In this document: positions 1 through 8,311 of the stretch, piece after piece | Layout of the letters: each line of letters starts with the position of its first letter | Numbering within the stretch: the first letter of the stretch is position 1 | Assembly: GCA_027604665.1 (NCBI GenBank) | Contig: JADGIZ010000600.1 | Location: 1 to 11,329 of the forward strand | DNA from: Polyrhizophydium stewartii | Lineage: Eukaryota > Chytridiomycota > Chytridiomycetes > Rhizophydiales | Length of the DNA stretch: 11,329 nt | Direction: 5' to 3' | Position numbers and translations under genes: made by a program | Notes under the pieces: generated by a model | Databases searched by the model: none | What the model saw: only the letters and a program-made list of their open reading frames with translations | Told to the model about the DNA's origin: nothing

Positions 1-20
1 ACCACCACCACCACCACCAC
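1..20. repeat. ACC trinucleotide microsatellite at the window start
   Basis: Six ACC units plus AC occupy the first 20 bases. On the sense (minus) strand they read as a GGT repeat inside the sixth intron of the DUF3684-type gene, just downstream of its donor at 57. Confidence 0.95.
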
Positions 21-57
21 GCAAGCAATCCCACATCTCGATCAAAACACAACGCAC

Positions 58-3000
58 CCTCGTCAGATCCCGCGCGCCACCGGCCCGCCCACTTCAGGAT
101 CGGCATATCAAACGCACGCAGCGCATCGCTCGGCGCATACAGCTGCGCGGCAGTGAACCACGCGCTGGCGGCTCCTGGCGCGCCATTCGGCTGCGCCGCG
201 CTCTCCGCAAGCGGCGGCTCGCGGACAAACATGGGCGTCGCGCGCAGCCGGCCGACCTCGACGTCCGTCAGCTTGGTCTGGACGGACGCGAGGTACTTGA
301 TCTGTTCCCACGCACAACGGGAGCAGCCGTCAGCACCACTTATCCATCGCACGTGCGACGCACATACAAACACGCAAGCGCCAGCCGGCAGATCACCGCA
401 CCAGCTGCACTTGGTCCCAGTTGAGATCGTTGAGGCGGTCAAACACCATCTGCAGCTCAACATGCTCCCTGACGCCGAGCGCCTTGAGCAGCTGGTCCGC
501 CACCGAGCGCGGGTTCGTGAGCGCGACGCGCGGAAGGTCCTTGAACATGGTCACGGTCGGGAAGTAGCTCTGCGCGGGCACGCGCGGGCCAAACTGGGTC
601 GGCACGCACGCCGTCGCCGCGAGCATCGACACCATGCGCGCGCGGTTCGCGTCCGACGCGGCCAGGTAGTGCCGGCTCACGGTCGCCATCGCGCGCTCCG
701 TGAACACCGCGTCAACGCCAAAGTCCTTGTGCCGGATCACAAACGCGATCCAGTCGGGCGCCGTCAGCTCCCGCAGCGTCGGGAACGCGTCCACAAGGTC
801 CTCGCGCGACAGGTGCTTGCCAATCGACAGCGGCACAACCGTCTCGGGCAGCGGCTGGTCCGGCGAGACGAGCCCCGGCCGCGCATAGTGCGTCATGCGC
901 GCAAACCGCACCACCGCCGCCGTGCTGCCGGGCTCGCTCGCGGGGTCTTCAACCACAAGCAGCTGCTGGATCTGCCCGGCCTCGGTCCCTGCGACGGGCC
1001 GCGCCGGGTTGCGCATCTGGCCCGCAAGCCACTTGATGAGCGCCACGGCCTCGTCGGTCGTGCGCGGGTGCTCGCCGAGCTCGCGCAGCACGTCGGGCAC
1101 GCCAAGCGGCCGGATATGCCCCTTGGACTGCAAGAACGCAACAAGCTCCTTGCACTCGGCGACTGCCGACTCGGGCAGCAGCGGCGTCGTGCGGATAAAC
1201 GCCAGCATTCCAGCAACCGGCGCGCGCACGGCATCAGCAGGCCGGATCCCGCGGTTCGACACAATCCGCAGCGGCGACGCCGACATGCCGAAAAACGCCC
1301 GCGCGACAATCGTGCCCACGTGCGGCGACGGCGTCGACGCCTTGGGCGTAAACGACACCATCGTGTGCACCGCCTTGCTCTCGAGCCACGTGCGGCTCTG
1401 CGCGTCCAGCGTCATCTGCTCGTACAGCGTCTCGATGCCGGACAGGTCCGTCTCGTACACAATGCGCGCGAGCAGGCCGCCCATGGCCAGCAGCTCCTGG
1501 TTCCAGTACGACAGCGTGCGGTCGACAAAATCAATGCTCTCGCGCTCCACCGTCGGAATCAGGTGCCCCGCGAGCTGGATCGCGCACCCGGTCGTCTGGT
1601 GCGTCGGGAACCCAATGAAAATGTGGCCCTGCTCGCGCGGGCCCGGGATCAGGCTGTCAAAGATGGTCACGCCGCGCACGTTCGATGAGCCCTCGTACTC
1701 GTCGTAGTTGGAGAACATGAGCCGCAGCTCCGTCGTTGCGGGTGGGTTCTTTTTGGTCGTGCGCTTCATCTCGTCCGCGAGCTTGCGCGGCAGCGTCACG
1801 CCGAGCGACGCCGTCGAGATGTGCATGAAGATGGTGTAGTTGTCCGTCTTGCGCTTCGAGTCGACCTCGACGTCGAGCTGCGCGCGGCCGTGTCAGCCAT
1901 GCCGCAGCGCCGGCTCGGCCGGCGGCGAAAACAGCGCAGCACTCACTTGGACTTTGGACACGGCCACGCCCGTCAGCTTGAACGTGTTGTTGGGCGACGT
2001 GAGCGTGAGCGCGCGCTTGTCCGGGATCTCAATCATGCGCGGCTCGGATCCCTTCTTGTGGAAATGCAAGATCCGCTTGTCGTCCACAAACACCTCGACC
2101 GACTTGAGGCTCTGCGTGAACGCCAGCGACGTGGCCAAAAACTTTGCAAACTCATCCGTCTTGGGCACCTCGATCGGGTCGCGCATGTCCATGTAAAACG
2201 TGGTCCACTCGGACACCTCCTCGGCAGGAACCCGCCCGGTCTTGGTCAGCAGCATGTCGTCCTTCCACAGAAACGCCATGCTCTTGTCGCCCGAGGACAC
2301 AAACGGCTCCTCGCACAGACTAAAGAGCGAGTAGAACCCGACGCCAAAGAAGCCAATCTTCTGCTCGTCCGGGTTGCCCTCGGCGATCTTGCGCAGCCGG
2401 GCAAAGTCCTCGTCCGAGAACGGCCGCCCGTTGTTCTTGTAGATCACCGTCTGCACCGTTGCCGCCCGGCTCCACGGGAACAGCAGCAGCGTCGGCCGCG
2501 ACGACTCCTCCTTGTTCGTGAGGAACACAATCTGGGCCGACTCGGCGCCGGCATCGTTGGAGTTTTGGAGGAGCTGTTTGTGTGAGGTCGCCGTGATACC
2601 ATTGCCCGTCCCCGGCACGGGGCATCGCACCGCCGCACGGGCCGCCGCGCATGCCGGGTCGGTTGGTCGTGCGGTCAGCCAATCGCCCCCGGCGGCGTCT
2701 CGGGGCGAGCACCGCCGCACACCTCTCGGAACACCGTGAACTCGGCCGAGTAGCTGCGAGGGTGCGGCGTTGAGGCGGCGACCAGGCAGGCACGGGCGGG
2801 TCGGACAGGCGGCGGGAGCATGTGCCAGTGCATGCCAGAGGTACAGCGCCTGTCAGCAGCCACGATGCGCCGGCGCCGCAGCCAGGGTGGCCGCCGTTTC
2901 GGCCGCCGCCGGCCCCCGACCGCAGCGACCGCAGAGCCACGGCGGGTCGCACCGGGCAAGGATCTTGTCGATCAAGTGGCGCTGGTTGACAAGCACGTTC

Positions 3001-3128
3001 TGCATGGGCGCGGGGCAACGTCAGCGTCCGCTGGGCACCGCCCGCACGCCGCACACGCGCGCGCATGCCTTGGCCTCCGTGGCGCTGTCGGCCAGCAGCG
3101 ACGCCTTGAGCGCCGCCAGCTTGCTCAT
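58..3128 (-). CDS. DUF3684-type large fungal protein with HSP90/GHKL-like ATPase domain (3' end outside window)
   Basis: Exons on the minus strand: 3128-3057, 2999-2953, 2753-2723, 2573-1947, 1877-402, 301-58; introns of 57, 199, 149, 69 and 100 bases, all GT-AG, then a sixth running off the left edge. They join in frame into 832 residues plus one base. The start is the ATG at 3128, matching the usual short lead-in (MSKLAALKASLLAD) before VNQRHLIDKILARYSAEF. Residues about 50-140 form a Bergerat-type nucleotide fold: N-box ELLQNSNDAGA (50-60), then NNGRPFSDEDF (97-107), then the glycine loop IGFFGVGFYS (123-132) followed by CEEPFVSSG, as I recall for fungal DUF3684 proteins. The remainder (about 260-832) is the long family body, including LKALGVREHVELQ and WDQVQLIKYLASVQ across the fifth intron. 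Family members usually exceed 1,000 residues, so several hundred are missing here. The molecular function is unknown to me; ATP binding is inferred from the fold. The first donor (3056) is the least certain junction. Confidence 0.87.
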
Positions 3129-3271
3129 GATGTCGGCGTGCGGGGCAACGCCGGCTGCTCCGCCCGCCCTGGCGAGGCGCCGCACGCAATCCGCGACCCG
3201 CCTCGCCGGGCGCCGCTTCTCAACAGCGACACCGGCTCCAAGCCGATTTTGACGCAGCACCCCCAGGCACG
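3129..3271. promoter_or_regulatory. Short divergent intergenic region (probable bidirectional promoter)
   Basis: These 143 bases separate the start codons of the DUF3684-type gene (minus) and the FAM47-like gene (plus), so both promoters and 5' leaders must fit here unless non-coding first exons exist. It is GC-rich with a ccgcccgcc stretch near 3157-3166. I see no TATA box or CCAAT box on either strand. Confidence 0.6.
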
Positions 3272-5731
3272 ATGCGGCGGCTGCGGGCGCGCAGGTGCGT
3301 GCGCACGCGGCATCGGAGCATGTTCGGACACGCAGCGCAGCGCTGAAACTCTTGCTCTGCTGCAGCCTGCACCGGTACGACCTCGCCACGATCGACGAGC
3401 GCGTGCCATGGCCGACATTCCAGATCCCGCGCATCGAGCCCCTCGAGGACCTGCCGCACGTCACGCACGACAACTGCAGGGTCAAGCTCTACCCGCGTGT
3501 CATCCGCAACCGCTCCAAGGCCAACCATCTCGAGATCAAGCTCGAGATCGACATGGTGCGTGGTCGTCGCTGCCGTTGTCGAGTCAAAGAGCGATGCTTG
3601 TCCTCGAGGAGAATGCCCGAAGCGCACGAGGGCCTGCGTGGAGATGACGCCGCTGCTGACGTGCCGCCGCCACGGTCACCACCCTCTCCGCTGTGATGGC
3701 GCCAAACAACCTCTCGTCCCCTCACGCAATCGCTTCCGTCCGGCACCCTGCCACACAGCTCCGGCAGTTCTCGGGCCTCACGGACCCGCAGCGCGACGCC
3801 TTGCTGCGCATCATCGACAAGAACTCGCGCATCAGGCAAAAAGCTGGCCTCGCGAGCGGCGTGTTCGAGAAGATCCAGGACGACCTGTACGACCAGGTCT
3901 TCAACCCAAAGTCGAGCACGCGCGGTTCGAGCGCGGCCCGCACGTCGTCACGCAGCGATGCCGCCGGCGACGGCGGCGACGGCGGCGACGGCGACGCGGC
4001 GGAGCCTGCATCGCCGCTGCGGGCACAGATCCCGCGCATGCGCATCGTGTCGTCCAACGATGAGATCCAAGAAGGGTACGAGTCTGATCCCGGGCCGATT
4101 GCTTCTGGCTCTCAGTCCTGGCTCGGCAACAACAACGGCAACAGCCTCAATATCAAGTATTTCGAGGACGACGGCGACGGCGACGATCAAGAAGGCGCCG
4201 ACCAAGGCGCTGACGCTGGCGACGAAGATGAAGATCAAGAACAGGACGCGGGCGAACAGGACGAGGAGGATGCGCTGTCGTCGTCGCACGTCACCGACGA
4301 CCTGGCGGACCTCGAGTTTCCGGTCGAAGAGTACGAGCTCAAGAGCAAGCCCGAGGGCGACGAGGACAGCGACGACGACAGATTCGGCATGGCCGGTATA
4401 GACAGGCGTCTCTCTATTTTCGTACCGCTTGGAATTGCAGCTGAGACTGGTGCCTCGCAGATCGCAAAAAGAAAGAGCCAGAGAGCGACATGGCGCGGAT
4501 CCGCCAGCGATACGCATACATGGTCGATATGCGCAAGCGCGGGGCCACGGCGGGCAAGCGCACCATGACCAAACAGGATCTAGAGCACGAGGCGATGATG
4601 GAGATGAAGCAAGGCGAGTGCGCCGGCGCTCTGTCGCCTCGCATCCGTCGGTGCAGTTGCTTGTGAGCTGACCATCGCTCACCCTGGCCCGTCGAATCCG
4701 CGTGCAAAGTGAGCTCCGACCTGCAAAAGTGGGTAACGGACATCCTCGACAACTCCATCATGCTCGACCCCGATGTGCTCGCCGAGGTCAACAAGATCCC
4801 CGAGAACGCAGGCGCCAACGGCGACCGGCCCAAGACCACGCAGCAGGCGCAGCGTCCGACCAACAAGGACCTCTCGGTGCTCGAGCGCGTCGACATCTCG
4901 GGCTTTGACGTGCTGCTCAACGCCTGCAAGCCGTCCATCCTCGAGGCCAAGCCGCCCGTGCGCCTCAACGTCGTGCACGAAATCAATCCCCCTGATACGC
5001 TCGTCAACACGCTGCAGACCAACTTGGGCATGAACCTCGACGACAAGAAGAACGCCGAGAACCAAGGCGAGGAGACTGCGCGCTGCGGCGATGGCGGTGG
5101 TGGTGGTGGTGGTGGATGCTCCGCGCCACGGAAACTGACCTCTGTGTGTGGATGCACGCTCGTTGCCTCTGACTGCACAGCCAGGAAGGCCGGCAAGAAG
5201 GTGCTGCCCGAGGTCGACAGCAGCTTCACGTACCGCAAAAAGATCCGGCGCCAGCGACCGCGGTACGGCGCGTGGTACGTGCCGCCGTCCATGTGGAACG
5301 AGTACATGAAGGCCCACGGCGTTGATGCCGCCAAGAAAAAGGCCGAAGAATCCAGCAGCCACCGCTTTGGCGGCATCGTGCAGGAGAAGCTCGACGAGAT
5401 CAACCGCAAGCGCGAGATCGACTACGACCACTTTATGAAGGAGCTCGAGCACGGCGGAAACGGGTCGGGCGGCCAGGGCGGCGCAAGCGGGCTGGGCGGT
5501 GGCGCCGGCGGCGGTGGAAGTGGCGGCGGTGCCGGCGGCGACGATGCGGGCGGGAACGGCGGGCCGGCGGGTGCAAACGGCGGCGCTGGTGCCAGTGCAG
5601 GGCAGGGCGGTAACACCGTGCCCGGGTCTGCCAACGGGCGGAACGGCCGTGCGACAGCAGGCGGCAGCAGATCGCAGACTCAGAACAGCAGCCGCGTGGC
5701 AACCCGCAGCGGCCGGCCCAAGCCAAAGTAG
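3272..5731 (+). CDS. Uncharacterised acidic/Gly-rich protein with FAM47-like RYGAWY motif
   Basis: Proposed exons: 3272-3294, 3366-3555, 3768-4395, 4461-4613, 4710-5066, 5181-5731, giving 633 residues in continuous frame. The ATG at 3272 opens an eight-codon first exon with a strong donor (GCAG/gtgcgt). The Kozak-like ATG at 3409 is in another, less protein-like frame and was not chosen. Seen in the protein: a basic N-terminal part (1-71) with RVPWPTFQIPRIEPLEDLP; a helical piece after FSGLTDPQRDALLRIIDK (72-115); a strongly acidic segment (202-240 and 268-276); a charged piece with RIRQRYAYMVDMRKRG; then IRRQRPRYGAWYVPPSMW (472-489), a charged helix (497-541), a Gly-rich tract (542 to about 607) and a basic tail ending at TAG 5729-5731. 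RYGAWY followed by a P..W pattern recalls the C-terminal part of animal FAM47E, but the match is short. Function unknown. The junctions after 4613 and 5066 are uncertain (GC donors or alternatives); the second may be unspliced, as the frame stays open. Confidence 0.7.
4614..4709 (+). other. Candidate GC-AG intron in the FAM47-like gene
   Basis: The frame changes between the exon ending ...MMEMKQ and the one beginning SSDLQKWVTDIL, so an intron must lie here. Donor CAAG/gcgagt fits the strict context of GC donors; the acceptor is gcaaag, 35-40 bases after a gctgac branch-site candidate, and the join reads MKQ-V-SSDLQ. The alternative shifts both sites by four bases: GT donor at 4618 and GAG acceptor at 4713, reading MKQ-GD-SDLQ. 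Both have one weak site. Confidence 0.6.
5067..5180 (+). other. Candidate intron, possibly GC-AG, carrying a GGT repeat
   Basis: The acceptor is convincing: two ctgac branch-site candidates and ctgactgcacag at 5169-5180. Phase allows a GC donor at 5067 (CAAG/gcgagg) or GT donors inside the GGT repeat (first at 5097). The region is also open in frame, so retention would insert 38 residues including a Gly8 run. The Gly/Cys-rich translation is unlike the flanking charged protein, which favours splicing. Confidence 0.6.
5096..5115 (+). repeat. GGT trinucleotide microsatellite
   Basis: Six GGT units plus GG lie inside the proposed intron 5067-5180 of the FAM47-like gene. If the intron were retained they would encode part of a Gly run. 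Confidence 0.95.
5456..5661 (+). repeat. Gly-rich low-complexity coding tract
   Basis: GGC/GGN-rich coding sequence gives a Gly/Ala/Ser/Asn tract (about residues 542-607) near the C-terminus of the FAM47-like gene product. It is imperfect, with no fixed repeat unit, and is followed by an Arg/Ser-containing basic tail. Confidence 0.85.
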
Positions 5732-5783
5732 GCGAGGTCTAGCTGCCGAATACACACGCCTGCAGATACACTGTCGCGCAGAC
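5732..5783. other. 52-base convergent intergenic spacer
   Basis: The stop codons of the FAM47-like gene (plus) and RED (minus) face each other across this spacer. It holds no AATAAA on either strand. The two 3' untranslated regions almost certainly overlap or run into the opposite coding sequence. Confidence 0.7.
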
Positions 5784-8038
5784 TCAGCCGCGCCGCTTTC
5801 GTGCGCCAGATGCCGCGCCAGATGCCGCGCCAGAAGACCCCGCGCTGGATGCCCCTGCGCCGCCAGCATCGCGCTGCCGCTTGGGCGGCCCCGCCGCATC
5901 GCCGTCCTTGGCGGACAGACTGCTGCCAAACTTTTTGCGATACACGTTGTCCAGCATCTGGAAGTCGCGGTTGAGCTTGCCGCCGCCGCCCGCCCCGCCG
6001 CCGGCTGCTGCGTCGCCATCGTCGTCTGCGCCGCCCTTGCGCTTCTTGCCGCCCTTGCGCGCCTTGTCGTCCACGAAATCGTCGTCAAAGGCTTCGGCGC
6101 CGTAGTCAAAAGCAGTGTCGTACGTGTCCAGCGCCGACAGCCCCTGGAGCGGCCGCGAACGGGTGGCACCTGACGTTTCGCCATCGGCATCGGCATCGTC
6201 TGCCTCGTCTACGTCGGCTGCGGTCGAGCGCTTCTTAGATGTGCGTGAGGTGCCTGCCGCCGCGATGGCCTCCTGCTTGGACGTTGTGTGACCGTGCGCA
6301 GCGGCGATGCTGCTTACGAGTCGGTCAGCGGCACCGACGCCTTGCATTGTGTCGACCATGCCGGCGCCCTGGCGGAGCAGGCTTGATAGTGTCGTCGGGC
6401 CTAGCGAGTCACTTGCGCCAGCCGTGTCGTCATCCTCCTCATCTGCGAGTGCAGATGCCCTTGCAACGGACGATCGCGCGGCAAAGTAGGATGCCTTTTT
6501 TGAGGCTGGATCGTCGCTTGTGGCTGGGTCGATATCCATTGTGGCGGACGGCTTATCCGAGGGCTTGATCTCCGGCACATAGTCGGATCCTGCGTCCGAG
6601 TAGATGCTTGTGCATGCCGCCACAGTTAGCCCATGCTGAAAAGACACATAAGCATGCACGCAGCAATCACGCACTCTGATCCGCTGTCGTCGTCCTTTCG
6701 CGCCGCTTTGGCCAGGAGCGCCAGCTTGCGGGCACTGGCGATGCGCGCAATGGCTTCCGCGTCTGCGCCGCCCGCGTCGCCGTCGCTGTCGGAATCATCC
6801 GCACGGCCAAGGTCCATGCCCTTTCGCGGCGGTTTTGTTGTGGCTGTCTTCTGTGTCGAAGATCCGCCTGCCAGCGGGTCGAACAGGCCGCGCACGGCGT
6901 CGCTCGATGTGGCCTCGTCGCCGCTGTTGAGCGCGCGGAACAGAGTCACGAGTTTCGAGACCACCGTACTCGACTCGTGCGACGGCGCAACTGCAGCGGC
7001 GGCCTCGGCTGCCGCCTGTACGCGGCCCTCCGCGTTAGCACCCAACGAGATCGCCGCTGGAGCCATATGGATGCATCGGATACGCAACTGCAGCGATTGC
7101 GCGCGCTTGCTCCTTGGGCCGCACAATCGTCGCGGGCAGATCGCTGCTGCCAAAGTACGTGCGCTTGTCGTCAAAGCCAAGCTCCCACACAAACGCCATG
7201 CGGCCAGGGGACATCATGTCGTTTCGCAGCGGCGGCTGGCCGCGCTGGCCGACCCGGAGGCACAGATCAAACATGTGCTGCAGCGCCGGGTCGTTGGTCG
7301 TCACAGGCCCGCCATCGCCGTGCAGCGCCTCGACATACAGCCGCGCCTGCTCGTCCTCCTGCGATCTGCGTCGCGCAGTGCGTCAGCTCGCGGAGGAGGT
7401 CAGGCCGTGTGCCAGCGATGCATGCGGCCACTTGCATCGCGGGAGCGCTCTTGTGCTGCGCCTTCTCGACCGTGTCCTTGGCGGCATCGCCTGCACCGGG
7501 TCCGGCCGCGGCCACCAAGGGCTTTGTCCCTGAGCCAGCCACAGCCTCGAGCTCGTCGTCGTTGGGCTCTTCCTGCCGATCAACAGCTTCGGGCTGCACG
7601 GGCTCGTCCGCCTGCATGCTGCGAGGGACGTCAGCGACAAAGGACGACGGGCAACACGAGCTGCCCACCTCTTGCGGAGCATCTCGAGGATGGCCTGCGG
7701 GCTATCGAGCTCCGGCGCGAGGCCCTCGCGGCGCTCCTTGGCGCGGTCGCGGTACTTGGGGCCGCCGCCGCCGCCCGCCTGCCGCCCGCTCGAGCCGCCC
7801 GCACCGCCCGCGCCGCCAGAGCCGCCAGAGCCGGCCTGCTTCGTCTTGGTCGGGCTGCGGTCGCCAGGTGTCAGCAACACGGCCGACCGGAGCCCCCGGC
7901 CGCACTGGGCGTGCGCACACACCGCGGCTTCGAGAACGACCCGCTGCCGCCTCGGCTGCTGTCGCCGCTGGTCTGCCCCATCCGCAGCCCCGAGGCCGCG
8001 GCGCTGTTGACCAGCCGCCGAAAGTCCTCCTGGTTCAT
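5784..8038 (-). CDS. RED: RED/IK orthologue, spliceosomal B-complex protein
   Basis: Minus-strand exons 8038-7923, 7854-7669, 7618-7432, 7358-7089, 7015-6675, 6606-5784; introns of 68, 50, 73, 73 and 68 bases, all starting GT and ending AG (the last acceptor is AAG). The product is 640 residues; human RED is about 557. Family landmarks occur in the right order: NQEDFRRLV at 2-10, KYRDRAKERREG at 72-83, SPGRMAFVWELGFDD at 213-227 followed by DLPATIVRPK, TVVSKLVTLFRAL in exon 5, DIYSDAGSDYVPE at 367-379 (completed across the last intron), then a MDID motif, SYFA and an Asp/Lys-rich C-terminus. RED partners SMU1 in the spliceosomal B complex and is nuclear; the pair has been linked to activating spliceosomes on short introns. 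Here the Lys/Glu helix before KYRDRAKERR is replaced by a Gly-rich linker (46-70), and the family's HLVKGLD-type segment is not visible. The Gly/Ala-rich end (about 607-640) ends in KRRG, a possible nuclear signal. Confidence 0.88.
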
Positions 8039-8311
8039 CTCGCGGCAAACACCCGAATCGCATGTTGGCCGACATTGATCTCTCCGGTCGAGCGAGAGAG
8101 CGACCGTGCGAGCACAGCGGCAGCACCGCCGGCACAGAGCCGTGAGTGGCAGTAAAAAAGTAGTTCATTGGAAATAGCACGACACCGGCGAAACAAAAAC
8201 GATAGTGAATAGAGCGGGTGTGGAAAGAGAGGCAAGAATGAGTACGTGGTCGGAAACTGGGCCGGCGTGGATGGACATCACGAGTGCCGAGCGAATAGTG
8301 GAGCGCAGACG
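8039..8311 (-). promoter_or_regulatory. Spacer between homeodomain gene end and RED start; RED promoter region
   Basis: This 273-base spacer must carry the homeodomain gene's 3' end and the RED promoter. It is locally AT-richer (8145-8215) than the surrounding coding DNA. A CCAAT pentamer on the minus strand (complement of attgg, 8167-8171) lies about 130 bases upstream of the RED start codon, a typical CCAAT-box distance. No clear TATA box. Confidence 0.5.
8167..8171 (-). promoter_or_regulatory. CCAAT box candidate upstream of RED
   Basis: CCAAT on the minus strand in the AT-richer part of the RED 5' region, about 130 bases before the start codon. The position suits HAP/NF-Y binding, but a five-base match alone is weak. 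Confidence 0.35.

Noticed and set aside
153..1688. 511-codon plus-strand ORF
   Set aside because: It lies antisense to the large exon of the DUF3684-type gene, is Arg/His-rich, has no domain, and is the expected by-product of high GC.
895..1707. 270-codon plus-strand ORF
   Set aside because: Second antisense frame over the same exon, Ser/Arg-rich, no recognisable motif.
2574..2722. Reading the third intron of the DUF3684-type gene as an N-terminal coding start (ATG near 2720)
   Set aside because: That start would drop the VNQR...YSAEFTVFRE segment and the N-box glutamate; splicing at 2722/2574 restores ELLQNSNDA exactly.
3010..3150. Direct repeat gcggggcaacg at 3010-3020 and 3140-3150
   Set aside because: Eleven bases in very GC-rich DNA, one copy in an intron and one in the promoter; likely chance.
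5812..5840. Short tandem repeat around agatgccgcgcc
   Set aside because: Two units only, explained by the Ser-Gly-Ala-Ala repeats at the RED C-terminus.
4414..6196. Minus-strand ORFs of 331 and 505 codons
   Set aside because: Both are antisense or off-frame to supported exons; one runs through the RED 3' exon in the wrong frame and into the opposite gene.
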